DNA of 46,501 nt from an uncultured Lachnospiraceae bacterium (GTDB lineage Bacteria; Bacillota; Clostridia; Lachnospirales; Lachnospiraceae): NCBI GenBank assembly GCA_947589125.1, contig CANPZZ010000004.1, positions 1 through 46,501 of the forward strand. The letters are read 5' to 3'. Below the pieces are notes generated by a model. It searched no databases. It was not told where the DNA came from and saw nothing but the letters and a program-made list of their open reading frames with translations. Position numbers and translations under genes: made by a program. Below, one piece after another: positions 22,785 to 30,536 of the stretch; positions within the stretch are counted from its first letter, which is position 1, and each line of letters opens with the position of its first letter.

Positions 22785-24176
22785 TCATTCCGCCATCGGC
22801 AGCGTGATCGCAAACGCAAATCCCCCGTAACGGCTGCGGCCGGCGGCGGCCGTGCCGTGGTGGGAATCCGCGATCTGCCTGACGATCAGAAGCCCCAGCC
22901 CGTGCCGCGGCTCTGCCGCGGCCTCATCGCAGACCATAGAATGCGGCGCGTTGTTAAGCTTTTCGATCTGTTCGTCCGACGCGCCGGTCCCGTCGTCTTC
23001 TATACGGATAACACAGTTCCCCTCATTCTTTTCCACAGATACATAGATCGTACAGCCGTCTTCATTGTGAACCGCGCTGTTCTGGAGCAGGTTGGCAACC
23101 GCTCTCTTTAACAGATCCCCATCGGCGTTTACCCGGCACACCGAAAGTCCTTCGCCGGTCTCCCACCGGACCGGATATTTCCCGTCCGGATCGGCGTTGG
23201 CGAAGTCCGCGGCGGCCTGCCGGACGAGCGCCACCGCGTTCTCCTCCCTGAGCCCGACCGGCTGCATGTTGTATTCCAGCCTGGAAGCCAGGTTCAGATC
23301 ACTGACAAGCTTCCCGATCCGTTCGCTCTGCTTCAGGATAATTCCCGCCTTATGCCGCTCCTCCTTCGTAAGCCCCGGAGCGGTCTGCAGCTGGTCGGCG
23401 TAGCCCATGACCATGGAGAGCGGCGTCCGGATATCGTGGGAAATCCCGGCAATCCAGCTGGCCCGGGCGGTCTCCCTCTTCTGCAGCTGCCGCTTCTGCG
23501 TCTGCAGAACCTCAGAAGTGGAATTGATATGGAACGCCACCTCGGACAAGAGCCCCGTCTCCCGGATATAGACCGGCTCGCCGGACGGCAGGGACCGGAT
23601 TCCGTTCGTGATCGGCTTGACAGAACGGAGCAGTTTCGTACTCGCAGACACATAGATCAGCAGGATCACGGCCACATTTACGATCACCACAACGAGAGCG
23701 ATCTGCGGCACATGGGCGATAAGCTGGTAGTCCCAGCTCGGCCACATATGCTTCCAGAAGCTGGTCTTCGGAAATCCCAGCACCACAAGGCCGGATCCTG
23801 TTCCGCTTGTGAAAGTGGGGTATCCGTCGATATAGCCGCGGGTCAGGCCCGCGATGTCCGACAGGGTGTAACCTGTGGGGACGGATTTGGGAAGGTTATC
23901 GCTGTGCCACACGACCGTCTTTGTATCGTTATCGATCAGGATCGCCCACGCGCCGGACAAACGCAGAATTTCCGCGCCTTCATCGGACAGACAGAAGCCT
24001 TTTTCCGTTTCCGTTAATGCCGCCGCAATCTCTTCCGCCTCCTTCCAGGGCCGGGCGTTCGCCATCTGCCGGGAATCAATCGCCGCGAAGATCAGAATAT
24101 TGACGAGGATCAGCAAAATAAAGCTAAGAAGCAGCAGCCCGACAAAGCGCCGGATCAGCTTGGGTACGCTTTTCAT
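22785..24176 (-). CDS. Sensor histidine kinase
   Basis: This is a 463-residue membrane kinase. TM1 lies near residues 10-33, an extracellular sensor domain of about 110 residues follows, and TM2 is near 150-175 (ALVVVIVNVAVILLIYVS). The phosphoacceptor H-box is SWIAGISHDIRTPLS, the N-box is LLQNSAVHNEDG, the G1 box IEDDGTGASDEQ and the G2 box RHGLGLLIVRQIADSHHG. It is 1 base downstream of the response regulator stop, with GGAGG inside the regulator's last codons, so the pair is translationally coupled. The ATG at 24176 is preferred to the upstream frame start. Because the pair faces an ABC transporter operon, the likely stimulus is a cell-envelope-active peptide; that is inference. Confidence 0.92.
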   Translation of the reverse strand: MKSVPKLIRRFVGLLLLSFILLILVNILIFAAIDSRQMANARPWKEAEEIAAALTETEKGFCLSDEGAEILRLSGAWAILIDNDTKTVVWHSDNLPKSVPTGYTLSDIAGLTRGYIDGYPTFTSGTGSGLVVLGFPKTSFWKHMWPSWDYQLIAHVPQIALVVVIVNVAVILLIYVSASTKLLRSVKPITNGIRSLPSGEPVYIRETGLLSEVAFHINSTSEVLQTQKRQLQKRETARASWIAGISHDIRTPLSMVMGYADQLQTAPGLTKEERHKAGIILKQSERIGKLVSDLNLASRLEYNMQPVGLREENAVALVRQAAADFANADPDGKYPVRWETGEGLSVCRVNADGDLLKRAVANLLQNSAVHNEDGCTIYVSVEKNEGNCVIRIEDDGTGASDEQIEKLNNAPHSMVCDEAAAEPRHGLGLLIVRQIADSHHGTAAAGRSRYGGFAFAITLPMAE

Positions 24177-24177
24177 T

Positions 24178-24882
24178 TCATTTGTCCTCCACAAGCAGTT
24201 TATAGCCGAGCCCCTTGACTGTGACAAGCGATACCGGGGACGAAGGATTCGCCTCGATCTTCTCGCGGATCCTGCAGATGTGCGCCATCAGCGAGTTTTC
24301 GTATCCGAACGGATTGTCGCCCCACGCCGCCTCGCACAGCGCGTCGATCGTGACGATCCGTCCGGCTCCCCGCCAGAGCGCGGAAAGCAGGGCATGCTCC
24401 TTGGCTGTAAGCGGGATATGCTCCCCGTCCCGGATCACCTCCGCGCGGGAGAAATCGATGACGCTGTTCTTCAGCGGAACCACCGTTTTCTCCTCTCTGT
24501 AGGTCCTGCGCAGGATTGCGGCGACCCGGTACAAAAGCTCCCTGGGAAGGAACGGCTTGACCACATAATCGTCCGCGCCGAGACCGAAGCCCCTGAACTT
24601 ATCCTCCTCCTCGCCGCGGGCGGTCAGAAACAGGACCGGATAATCGCCGTCCTTCCTTAACCGCTCCATCAGGCTGAAGCCGTTTCCGTCCGGCAGCATG
24701 ACGTCCAGGACCGCAAGCTCCGGCCGGAACTCCTTCGCCAGCCGGACCGCCTCGCCCACACTCTTCGCAGTCGCGATATTCTGATAACCGTCGTTTTGAA
24801 AAACGGATACGACCAGATCCAAAAGCGCCTGCTCATCGTCCACGATCAGTATCCTCCTGTTCTTTAAACCGGACATCTCCAT
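24178..24882 (-). CDS. OmpR-family response regulator
   Basis: This 234-residue regulator has a receiver domain with acidic pocket ILIVDDEQ, phosphorylation site LAVLDVMLPDG, switch threonine LFLTARG and lysine DYVVKPF. A winged-helix output domain follows (PLTAKEHALLSALWRGAG, RIVTIDALCEAAWG, RIREKIEANP, TVKGLGYKL). The frame opens at 24909, inside an AT-rich repeat, but AAGGAG sits nine bases before the ATG at 24882, which is chosen. It is encoded with the kinase and divergent from the ABC operon, where direct GTAAGG repeats are candidate binding sites. It resembles VanR/BceR-type regulators in length and layout. Confidence 0.92.
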   Translation of the reverse strand: MEMSGLKNRRILIVDDEQALLDLVVSVFQNDGYQNIATAKSVGEAVRLAKEFRPELAVLDVMLPDGNGFSLMERLRKDGDYPVLFLTARGEEEDKFRGFGLGADDYVVKPFLPRELLYRVAAILRRTYREEKTVVPLKNSVIDFSRAEVIRDGEHIPLTAKEHALLSALWRGAGRIVTIDALCEAAWGDNPFGYENSLMAHICRIREKIEANPSSPVSLVTVKGLGYKLLVEDK

Positions 24883-24920
24883 AGGGATAATCTCCTTTCC
24901 TGTTTCCATTTTCGCGTTTA

Positions 24921-25014
24921 ATTATACTTTCGCGCTCCATTATATTTTCACGCGCAAATATATTCTCACGCGCAATTATATTTTCACGCCATTATATTTT
25001 CATGTCCAATTATA
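24921..25014 (-). repeat. Six tandem 18-bp units each carrying a TATAAT element
   Basis: ATTATA (TATAAT on the minus strand) begins at 24921, 24939, 24975, 24991 and 25009, and a variant AATATA at 24957. The step is 18 bases except once 16. The unit consensus on the plus strand is TTTTCACGCGCAATTATA. The array lies directly upstream of the response regulator gene, so the minus-strand promoter sits within it. Which unit acts as -10 cannot be told from sequence. Confidence 0.8.
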
Positions 25015-25052
25015 ACACGTAACCGACGGCTTTTTCTATCGTTCGGTCAAAA

Positions 25053-25106
25053 GTAAGGGAAATGTAAGGCAGGGAGAATTCTGCCGTAAGACCGGTAAGA
25101 TACAAT
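25053..25106 (+). promoter_or_regulatory. Activated promoter of the ABC operon with direct repeats
   Basis: GTAAGG occurs at 25053-25058 and 25064-25069, eleven bases apart (one helical turn), and GTAAG again at 25086 and 25095. A TACAAT at 25101-25106 is the likely -10, and the -35 position holds a weak ATTCTG. This is the arrangement expected for activation by an OmpR-type regulator, here probably the neighbouring one. Confidence 0.55.
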
Positions 25107-25136
25107 AACGGCAGCAAACAAAAGGAGGCGTTCCCT

Positions 25137-25892
25137 ATGAACATCATTGAAACGCGGGACCTGACCAAATCCTACGGCGGCTTTACGGCCGTCTCCGGGA
25201 TCAATCTTCATATCCCGAAGGGCGCGGTGTACGGGTTTCTCGGTCCCAACGGCGCCGGTAAATCCACCACGATGAAAATGTTTCTCGGGCTGACAAAGCC
25301 CTCCGGCGGTTCCTTCGTTATCGACGGAATGCAGTTTCCGGGCAGCCGGGTCCAAATTCTGAAAGAGATCGGCTCGCTGATCGAAGCCCCCGGCTTTTAC
25401 GGCAATCTGACCGGCGAAGAGAATCTGGACATCATCCGCAGGATCCTGGGCCTGCCGCGGTCGTCCGTATCAGAAGCCCTTGAGACCGTCGGTCTGACTC
25501 CGTACAGAAAGCAGCTGGCGAAAAAGTATTCCCTCGGCATGAAACAGCGGCTGGGACTTGCCGGCGCGCTGATCGGCCAGCCGCCCATCCTGATCCTGGA
25601 CGAGCCGACCAACGGCCTCGACCCCGTCGGCATTCATGAAATCCGGACGCTGATCCGCTCTTTGCCGCAGCGGTTCGCTTGCACAGTGCTGGTGTCCTCG
25701 CACCTGCTTTCCGAGATCGAACTGATGGCGGATCACATCGGCATTCTCAATCATGGCCGGCTGCTCTTTGAGGGCACGCCCGATGCTTTGAAGCGCAGCG
25801 CCGCTTCCCAAGGATACCCGACCGACAATCTCGAGGATACCTTCCTCGCGCTGATCGACGCCGACAACCGGCAGAGAGGCGGCGTACGATGA
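25137..25892 (+). CDS. ABC transporter ATP-binding protein (LanF/BcrA-like)
   Basis: This 251-residue ATPase has Walker A GPNGAGKST at about 38-46, signature YSLGMKQRLGLAGAL near 132, Walker B ILILDEPTNGLDP near 150 and switch His in VLVSSHLLSE. The region between Walker A and signature (GSLIEAPGFYGNLTGEENL) is typical of bacitracin and lantibiotic immunity transporters. The two following genes encode the membrane partners; the first overlaps its stop by 4 bases (ATGA). AAGGAGG precedes the ATG. Control by the divergent two-component system is likely from the upstream repeats. The function is probably export or removal of a membrane-active peptide. Confidence 0.93.
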   Translation: MNIIETRDLTKSYGGFTAVSGINLHIPKGAVYGFLGPNGAGKSTTMKMFLGLTKPSGGSFVIDGMQFPGSRVQILKEIGSLIEAPGFYGNLTGEENLDIIRRILGLPRSSVSEALETVGLTPYRKQLAKKYSLGMKQRLGLAGALIGQPPILILDEPTNGLDPVGIHEIRTLIRSLPQRFACTVLVSSHLLSEIELMADHIGILNHGRLLFEGTPDALKRSAASQGYPTDNLEDTFLALIDADNRQRGGVR

Positions 25893-26614
25893 ATTTGATG
25901 AGACTGGAACTGGAAAAAATCAGAAGAACCGGGTTCCTGCCCGCCTTTCTGGGCGGCGGCATCCTGGCCGCGGCGGTTCCCATGGCGAACATGGCCTTTC
26001 GTCCGGAACTGTACACCGGCTTAAGCGACCCGCCGGTCAGCATTCTTCTCGGCGCCAACTGGCAGATGATGTCCATGCTGAATGTCCTGCTGATCGTCGC
26101 CGGGGCCTGCGTCCTGTATTACATCGAGTACGCGGATAACGCCATGCGGAAAATGGGGACGCTGCCGGTCCGGGAAGGCAGCCTGTTCTTCGGGAAGGCC
26201 GCCGTGCTGATCCTGGCCGGCACTCTTCTTCTGGCGATCGAGGCTGTCTCTGTCTGCGGCTGCTCCATTCACTGGTTCAGCCGGGCCGCGGCTCCGTCTG
26301 CGGGAATCCTCAAAAGCTTCGGGTTCTTTCTGCTGATGCTGACCCCGGCCGCTCTGCTGTCTCTTACAATCGCGTCGGCGTGCAGGAATCTGTGGACCTC
26401 GCTGGGGATCGGCGTTGTATGCGTATTCGCGGCCACCATGATCCCGGCGCAGGATTTTGCACTGACGCTGTTTCCGTTTGCGATGCCATTCCAGACGCTG
26501 GGAAATCATGCGGCTGACGTGATACGAAATTATGCGATTGCAGCTGCGGCTGAAACGGCCGTGATCGTGCTGTTAGAAGTTATAATTCTGAAAGTCAGGA
26601 GGGCATTTGCATGA
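25889..26614 (+). CDS. ABC transporter permease (LanE/LanG-like), first subunit
   Basis: This is a 241-residue membrane protein with about six hydrophobic helices. It starts MNLMRLELEKIRRTGFLPAFLGG, a conserved opening for lantibiotic immunity permeases of the MutE/EpiE group. The start codon overlaps the ATPase stop (ATGA). Its last codons, RRAFA then TGA, also formed an ATGA with the original start of the next permease before a 40-bp duplication intervened. It should form a heterodimeric channel with the following gene. Confidence 0.88.
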   Translation: MNLMRLELEKIRRTGFLPAFLGGGILAAAVPMANMAFRPELYTGLSDPPVSILLGANWQMMSMLNVLLIVAGACVLYYIEYADNAMRKMGTLPVREGSLFFGKAAVLILAGTLLLAIEAVSVCGCSIHWFSRAAAPSAGILKSFGFFLLMLTPAALLSLTIASACRNLWTSLGIGVVCVFAATMIPAQDFALTLFPFAMPFQTLGNHAADVIRNYAIAAAAETAVIVLLEVIILKVRRAFA

Positions 26615-26660
26615 GCTTTTATCATTTTCGTAAGTCAGGAGGGCATTTGCATGAGCTTTT
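26592..26660 (+). repeat. 40-bp-offset tandem duplication over the second permease start
   Basis: The same 29 bases, beginning AAGTCAGGAGGGCATTTGCA and ending ATGAGCTTTT, occur at 26592-26620 and 26632-26660. Both contain the GGAGG ribosome binding site and an ATG. The first ATG (26611) overlaps the stop of the upstream permease but opens only a 22-codon frame; the second (26651) starts the real gene. Confidence 0.9.
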
Positions 26661-27421
26661 TATCTCTTGTGAGAATTGAACATCAAAAAGTACGCCGGTC
26701 AAAAATTTTTCTGATCCTGGTCCTGGCCACAGTCATCCTCTGGATACCGTCCGTCCTGAACGCGGATCTCAATTTCGGCATGCAGGCAGTAGGCATATCT
26801 CCGGAAAACAGCTTCTTTATCCAGGGATTCATGGCGATGGCGTGGTTTTTGTTTCCGGCCGCTATGGTCGTAATAACCGTTTTGCAGAACCAGACTGAGA
26901 GAAACGATCACGGCATTCTCAAAATGCTTTCCCTTCCTGTCGGCACCGCGAAGCTCTGCATGGCGAAATTCGCCGTGCTGGTATCCTTCTCGGCCGTCCA
27001 GTTTCTGATGTCTGCCGGCATGTACTATATCAGCGCCGCGGCCGCTTCCCGTACGCAGGGTTACGCCTTCTGCCTGCCGCTGTTTTTTATCTTCAAAGAG
27101 ACCGGCATGATGTGGGCGTCCGCCATCCCGATGCTGGCGTTTTTCTGGCTGCTGGCCGTCTGTATCCGAACGCCGGTCTTCTCTATCGGAATTGGGCTTG
27201 CCTCGATCGTACCGTCCGTTCTGATGATAAATACAAAAATATGGTTCGCCTATCCGATGGCCTATCCGTTCTTCGTGATAACCTCGGAATACGGGAAACT
27301 GGCGGAAAATCTGAATACGGCGCCGGTCCGGCTGGTCCCGTGGCTCCCCGCCGCCGCGCTGATCACCGCCGTATGCCTGATCATTTCCTGCCTTTGCTTC
27401 GGGCGGGCTGAAAGGAGATAA
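26651..27421 (+). CDS. ABC transporter permease (LanE/LanG-like), second subunit
   Basis: This 256-residue membrane protein has six hydrophobic helices and the opening FLSLVRIEHQKVRRSKIFLIL, conserved in the MutG/EpiG permease family. NQTERNDHGILKMLSLPVG lies after the second helix, a region also typical of the group. It pairs with the upstream permease and the ATPase. Its start codon is the second of two identical copies created by a tandem duplication, each with GGAGG; the first copy cannot express it. The next small gene begins 3 bases after its stop. Confidence 0.88.
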   Translation: MSFLSLVRIEHQKVRRSKIFLILVLATVILWIPSVLNADLNFGMQAVGISPENSFFIQGFMAMAWFLFPAAMVVITVLQNQTERNDHGILKMLSLPVGTAKLCMAKFAVLVSFSAVQFLMSAGMYYISAAAASRTQGYAFCLPLFFIFKETGMMWASAIPMLAFFWLLAVCIRTPVFSIGIGLASIVPSVLMINTKIWFAYPMAYPFFVITSEYGKLAENLNTAPVRLVPWLPAAALITAVCLIISCLCFGRAERR

Positions 27422-27424
27422 ATT

Positions 27425-27766
27425 ATGAAGAGCAAAATTTTAACACATGCAGAGCGTCGCTGGCGCCTTGCTTGCATGGAAATACGAGTAGCTCGCATGG
27501 AAACCGCAATCAGCGCCGTTATAGCGCTGATCCCATGGACGATCCTGCCGCTGCGGATCCATACGCAGTGGGCTTTGGATTACGCGCATATCATGATCCC
27601 GTGCTACGCGGCGTTCATGATCCTCTCCGGCATCTGCACGCTCCTCTTCTACACGAAAGGGAAAGTGAAAAATACCGTCATGAAGGTCTGCCTTGTAATC
27701 AACGGCGCCTATGCGGTGTTCGGCGCCGCGGTCATCGCAATGATGATCGCGCAGAAATCTATTTAA
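27425..27766 (+). CDS. Small membrane protein with a 39-bp repeat unit in its N-terminus
   Basis: This 113-residue protein has three hydrophobic helices (AISAVIALIPWTILPL, IMIPCYAAFMILSGICTLLFY, VINGAYAVFGAAVIAMMIA). It closes the transporter operon, with AAGGAG seven bases before the ATG. Residues 9-27 (HAERRWRLACMEIRVARME) are encoded by one complete unit of the dispersed 39-bp hairpin repeat plus the tail of a second. Because 39 is a multiple of three, the frame stays open. I do not recognise the family; a helper or immunity protein is plausible from context. Confidence 0.65.
   Translation: MKSKILTHAERRWRLACMEIRVARMETAISAVIALIPWTILPLRIHTQWALDYAHIMIPCYAAFMILSGICTLLFYTKGKVKNTVMKVCLVINGAYAVFGAAVIAMMIAQKSI
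27449..27505 (+). repeat. 39-bp hairpin repeat F, inside a coding sequence
   Basis: A full unit occupies 27449-27487: GCAGAGCGTCGCTGG followed by CGCCTTGC and the linker TTGCATGGAAATACGA. A partial copy (GCTCGCATGGAAA) follows to about 27505. The stem is imperfect compared with intergenic copies, in keeping with drift under coding constraint. Confidence 0.8.
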
Positions 27767-27769
27767 CAG

Positions 27770-27813
27770 GATCCGGCCCTGCAGGGCATTTCTCTGTCCC
27801 GCAGGGCCGGATC
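27770..27813. terminator. Hairpin between the convergent transporter operon and flavin reductase gene
   Basis: GATCCGGCCCTGC at 27770-27782 pairs perfectly with GCAGGGCCGGATC at 27801-27813, a 13-base stem, with a further GGG/CCC in the loop. It separates two convergent transcription units and would serve both, although U-runs are short. Confidence 0.75.
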
Positions 27814-27825
27814 TGCTTTCCCGCA

Positions 27826-28398
27826 CTATTTCTTCATCAGTCCCGCACCGCTGTGCCATGCCTGGCCGATCTTCTCTCCCACAGCATAGTAACCGTTCTG
27901 CATCTGATCGAAAAGGAACGCGTTCAGCTTCCCGGCGTCGATCTTTCCCTTCTCGTCAAGCACCTTCTCATCTGCCAGGACATTCTCGATCCTGCCCAGC
28001 ACGCGCAGGCCGTAAGGCTCATCCTCCATCTTCACGACGGTACACTCCAGCGTGACCGGATATTCCTCAATGACCGGCGCGTCCACCCGGCTGCTTTTGA
28101 CTGCGTGGAGACCGGTGCGCTCGAACTTATCAGCCATCTTATTCGCCGTGGCAATACCAAAGAAATCCGACGCCTCCAGGGTGTCGGTCCCCGGAATCGC
28201 CAGCGTGAACGCTCCTCTCGCCCGGATATTCGCGACCGTCTTATGGGCGGCCTCCAGATTCAGCGCCACCATATCCTCGGCGCAGATACCGCCCCACGCC
28301 ATCATCATCTCATCCACAGTGCCGTCCTCATTGTACGTGCCGATCATATACGTCGGCATCGGGAACAGATACGGCTGCACTCCAAAATCCTTTTTCAT
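27826..28398 (-). CDS. Flavin reductase-like FMN-binding protein
   Basis: This 190-residue protein belongs to the flavoredoxin/flavin reductase-like family. It opens MKKDFGVQPYLFPMPTYMIG and carries NEDGTVDEMMMAWGGICAED and AHKTVANIRARGAFTLAIP, which form the FMN site in these proteins. DFFGIATANKMADKFERTG is the conserved segment after it. In anaerobes such proteins move electrons from NAD(P)H or ferredoxin to flavin partners. AAAGGAG precedes the ATG and a clear promoter lies upstream, partly inside the end of the GNAT gene. It is a single-gene unit. Confidence 0.9.
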   Translation of the reverse strand: MKKDFGVQPYLFPMPTYMIGTYNEDGTVDEMMMAWGGICAEDMVALNLEAAHKTVANIRARGAFTLAIPGTDTLEASDFFGIATANKMADKFERTGLHAVKSSRVDAPVIEEYPVTLECTVVKMEDEPYGLRVLGRIENVLADEKVLDEKGKIDAGKLNAFLFDQMQNGYYAVGEKIGQAWHSGAGLMKK

Positions 28399-28482
28399 AG
28401 TTTTCGCTCCTTTAAAATAGAATTGCCTGTTTCCCGGGCCCCGCCTTTACCTCTATTGACTTCCGGTCACCCGAACACTATA

Positions 28483-28511
28483 ATTATAGCCAGAACCGTC
28501 ATCAAAAACAA
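28483..28511 (-). promoter_or_regulatory. Promoter of the flavin reductase-like gene
   Basis: On the minus strand TTGTTT (28506-28511), a 17-base spacer and TATAAT (28483-28488). The -35 overlaps the last codons of the GNAT gene, whose stop is at 28502. The leader to the ATG at 28398 is about 80 bases and has a GGCCCGGG palindrome. Confidence 0.65.
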
Positions 28512-29347
28512 GTACATTCATTTAAGATATATACTATCCCGGAGGAAAGCATTGTGAATATTACAAACACGGCTCCATTGCCTTTTCCGCACAGCCGCGG
28601 AGCCATTGACCAGCCGACCCACAGATCATCGCCGTCCTTCTGACAAGCCACCTGACCAATGACCCGGTCGCCGTCTGCCAGACAAAACTGTTCTGTCCCC
28701 CATGTTGACCTATCCATAAGCCAGCTGTCTGCATCTCCCCTGAAGCTATAAGCGTCATACGGACTTTCATACCTCCAGCCGCCTATTTCTGCGGCAGTTT
28801 CTTCAGTAAGCGGCACGAGCTTTTCTCTCCCGCTTGAGTCGAACAACACAGACTTTTCGTATATTTCCATCTTATTCTCCGGCGACCGCTCACCTGTCGC
28901 TAAAAAGCCCATTGCTTCCCAAAATGGTCTTCCTGTAACCGGATCAGCCGTCAGATACATTTTATCCGCGCCGTCATTGGTAAACAGCCATTCCAGCCGC
29001 CGGTACATCGCCCGGCCATAACCTCTGCGGCGACACTCCGGTTTCACATAAAATTCCCTAATGCAGCCGTACCCCGGTTTAATGAAGCCTTTGTGATCCT
29101 CATGGTCGATTTTTCCGTAAAGAAAACCGATCAGTGTCTCGCCGTCATAGCAAAGCTCCAGATGGCGGTCAGACGGTCCCTGCATGGATAGGATACTCTT
29201 GATCCATTTTTGCAGGAACCCCTCCGGCATCGGGTCGTGTCCATGCTCGTCCAGTTCTTTGACATAAGCAGCCATCATTTTTTCAAAGACAGCGCATTTT
29301 TCCTTGTCGTCAGAAGACAACTGCACATACTTGATTTTGTTTTCCAT
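28502..29347 (-). CDS. GNAT acetyltransferase with a truncated second GNAT domain
   Basis: This is a 281-residue protein. Residues 1-165 form a complete GNAT domain, with IREFYVKPECRRRGYGRAMY supplying the acetyl-CoA binding R/Q-x-x-G-x-G/A motif, and FWEAMGFLATGE at its end. A second GNAT-like half begins near residue 175 (YDAYSFRGDADSW, EQFCLADGDRVIGQVACQ, WVGWSMAPRLCGKGNGAVFV). It stops in the middle of the acetyl-CoA motif with an unrelated hydrophobic tail, so the C-terminal domain looks cut short by a frameshift or rearrangement. GGAGG precedes the ATG. The substrate is unknown. The first domain should still be functional. Confidence 0.8.
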   Translation of the reverse strand: MENKIKYVQLSSDDKEKCAVFEKMMAAYVKELDEHGHDPMPEGFLQKWIKSILSMQGPSDRHLELCYDGETLIGFLYGKIDHEDHKGFIKPGYGCIREFYVKPECRRRGYGRAMYRRLEWLFTNDGADKMYLTADPVTGRPFWEAMGFLATGERSPENKMEIYEKSVLFDSSGREKLVPLTEETAAEIGGWRYESPYDAYSFRGDADSWLMDRSTWGTEQFCLADGDRVIGQVACQKDGDDLWVGWSMAPRLCGKGNGAVFVIFTMLSSGIVYILNECTCF

Positions 29348-29487
29348 TTCATTCCTCCAAAGTTATATTCGGAGGGTTAGAAAACGTGAACCCTCGTTAT
29401 TCTTTTTCCCATCTGCAACGGTAATGACAAACGAAACATTTTCTCGAATAAATCTATTCATAACTCAGTTCTCCATAGGCAAAACAA

Positions 29488-30456
29488 TCAGGATTCAACC
29501 ATTCCAAAATGCTCCAGCGCCAACCGAATCGTTTGGACAATAGACACACCGTCACAGCGTTTGCCGTCGATGTGGAGACGATGTTTGCAGGCATAATAGA
29601 AATAATCCCGGTACATATCCCGTTCCTCTTCATGGAGTTTCCCATCTGTCTTATACATGGCGCGGGGCGTTTCATCTTCCAGATCCTCTTCTTTCACAAG
29701 CCTCCTGCCACCAAACAGGAGGACATTAATGATATCGGCTAATGTAAAGCTTTACATTAGCCGACATTTCTATTACACTTTCTTTAAAGTCGTTGCGGAA
29801 GCAATCCAAAATTCCGCGAAAATCCGGATCCATCAGTCCATATCCGATGAAAATAACATTTCTGGTCAGAAGAAGCGTTTCCAGCGTCCTGTAGGCATGG
29901 TATCTTTTCCCGTTTTTATACATTTCCCTGCCCTGTAGTCAGCATTTGTCAGCACAATACTATCTACATTACCGATATCTCCATGGGCCTTAAAAATAAA
30001 TTTTCTGCTTTTGACAGAACAAATATTCGCACACTGCTGCGGTTCCGTATTTGTAATGACTTTATAGGTATGTCCTGTTTCTTCCGCTACGGCCTTTTCC
30101 AGAAGATGGTCATAATTCGTAGTAACGAAACAAGAAATCCCAAGCTTCAAGATAAGGCGATGGATCTCTGATGGAAACGCATCCTCAGTATGCATCTCTT
30201 TCTTCAGAAAACTACTATATTGCTCCTTCGTCAGCTGATCCTTCACGAGTCCTGCTGCTAACAATGGATCGCTTTTCGCGTATTTCTGAATTCCGCGGGT
30301 ATCTCCGCCACAACTCTCCACAAAATCTGACATATCCTGCAGAAGCCTGCTCCACCCCGGTATCCCCGACCATGCAGAAATACCGGCACCAACAAACATT
30401 ATCGTGCCGTCTTCCTGAATGGCCTGTTTTATTTTCCGATACACATAAGCATCCAT
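29488..30456 (-). pseudogene. SIR2-domain protein broken by frameshift and palindromic insertion
   Basis: The 5' frame (30456-29866) encodes a SIR2-like NAD-binding protein: FVGAGISAWSGIPGWSRLL, CFVTTNYDHLLEKA and FKAHGDIGNVDSIVLTNADY. Near 29931 the frame shifts by one base; the next frame continues with YKNGKRYHAYRTLETLLL and NVIFIGYGLMDPDFRGIL, the expected following strand. That frame ends at a 30-bp perfect palindrome (29735-29764). Beyond it a third frame, NVLLFGGRRLVKEEDLEDE, reaches the natural-looking end at 29488. Joined, the pieces give about 315 residues, normal for SIR2-like defence or NADase proteins. As it stands only a truncated N-terminal protein can be made. Confidence 0.82.
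29735..29764. repeat. Perfect 30-bp palindrome inside the SIR2 pseudogene
   Basis: TCGGCTAATGTAAAG is followed directly by its exact reverse complement. Removing the central 22 bases would restore a continuous frame reading MSADIINVLLFGG, so the palindrome looks inserted or made by a snap-back error and not part of the original gene. Confidence 0.8.
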
Positions 30457-30536
30457 TCTATGTCTGCACTTTCCTCTCTGATTTCAGAACTGTTCTCCGG
30501 TGTTACGACTCGCTTCTGCTGAATATAACGTTTTTT

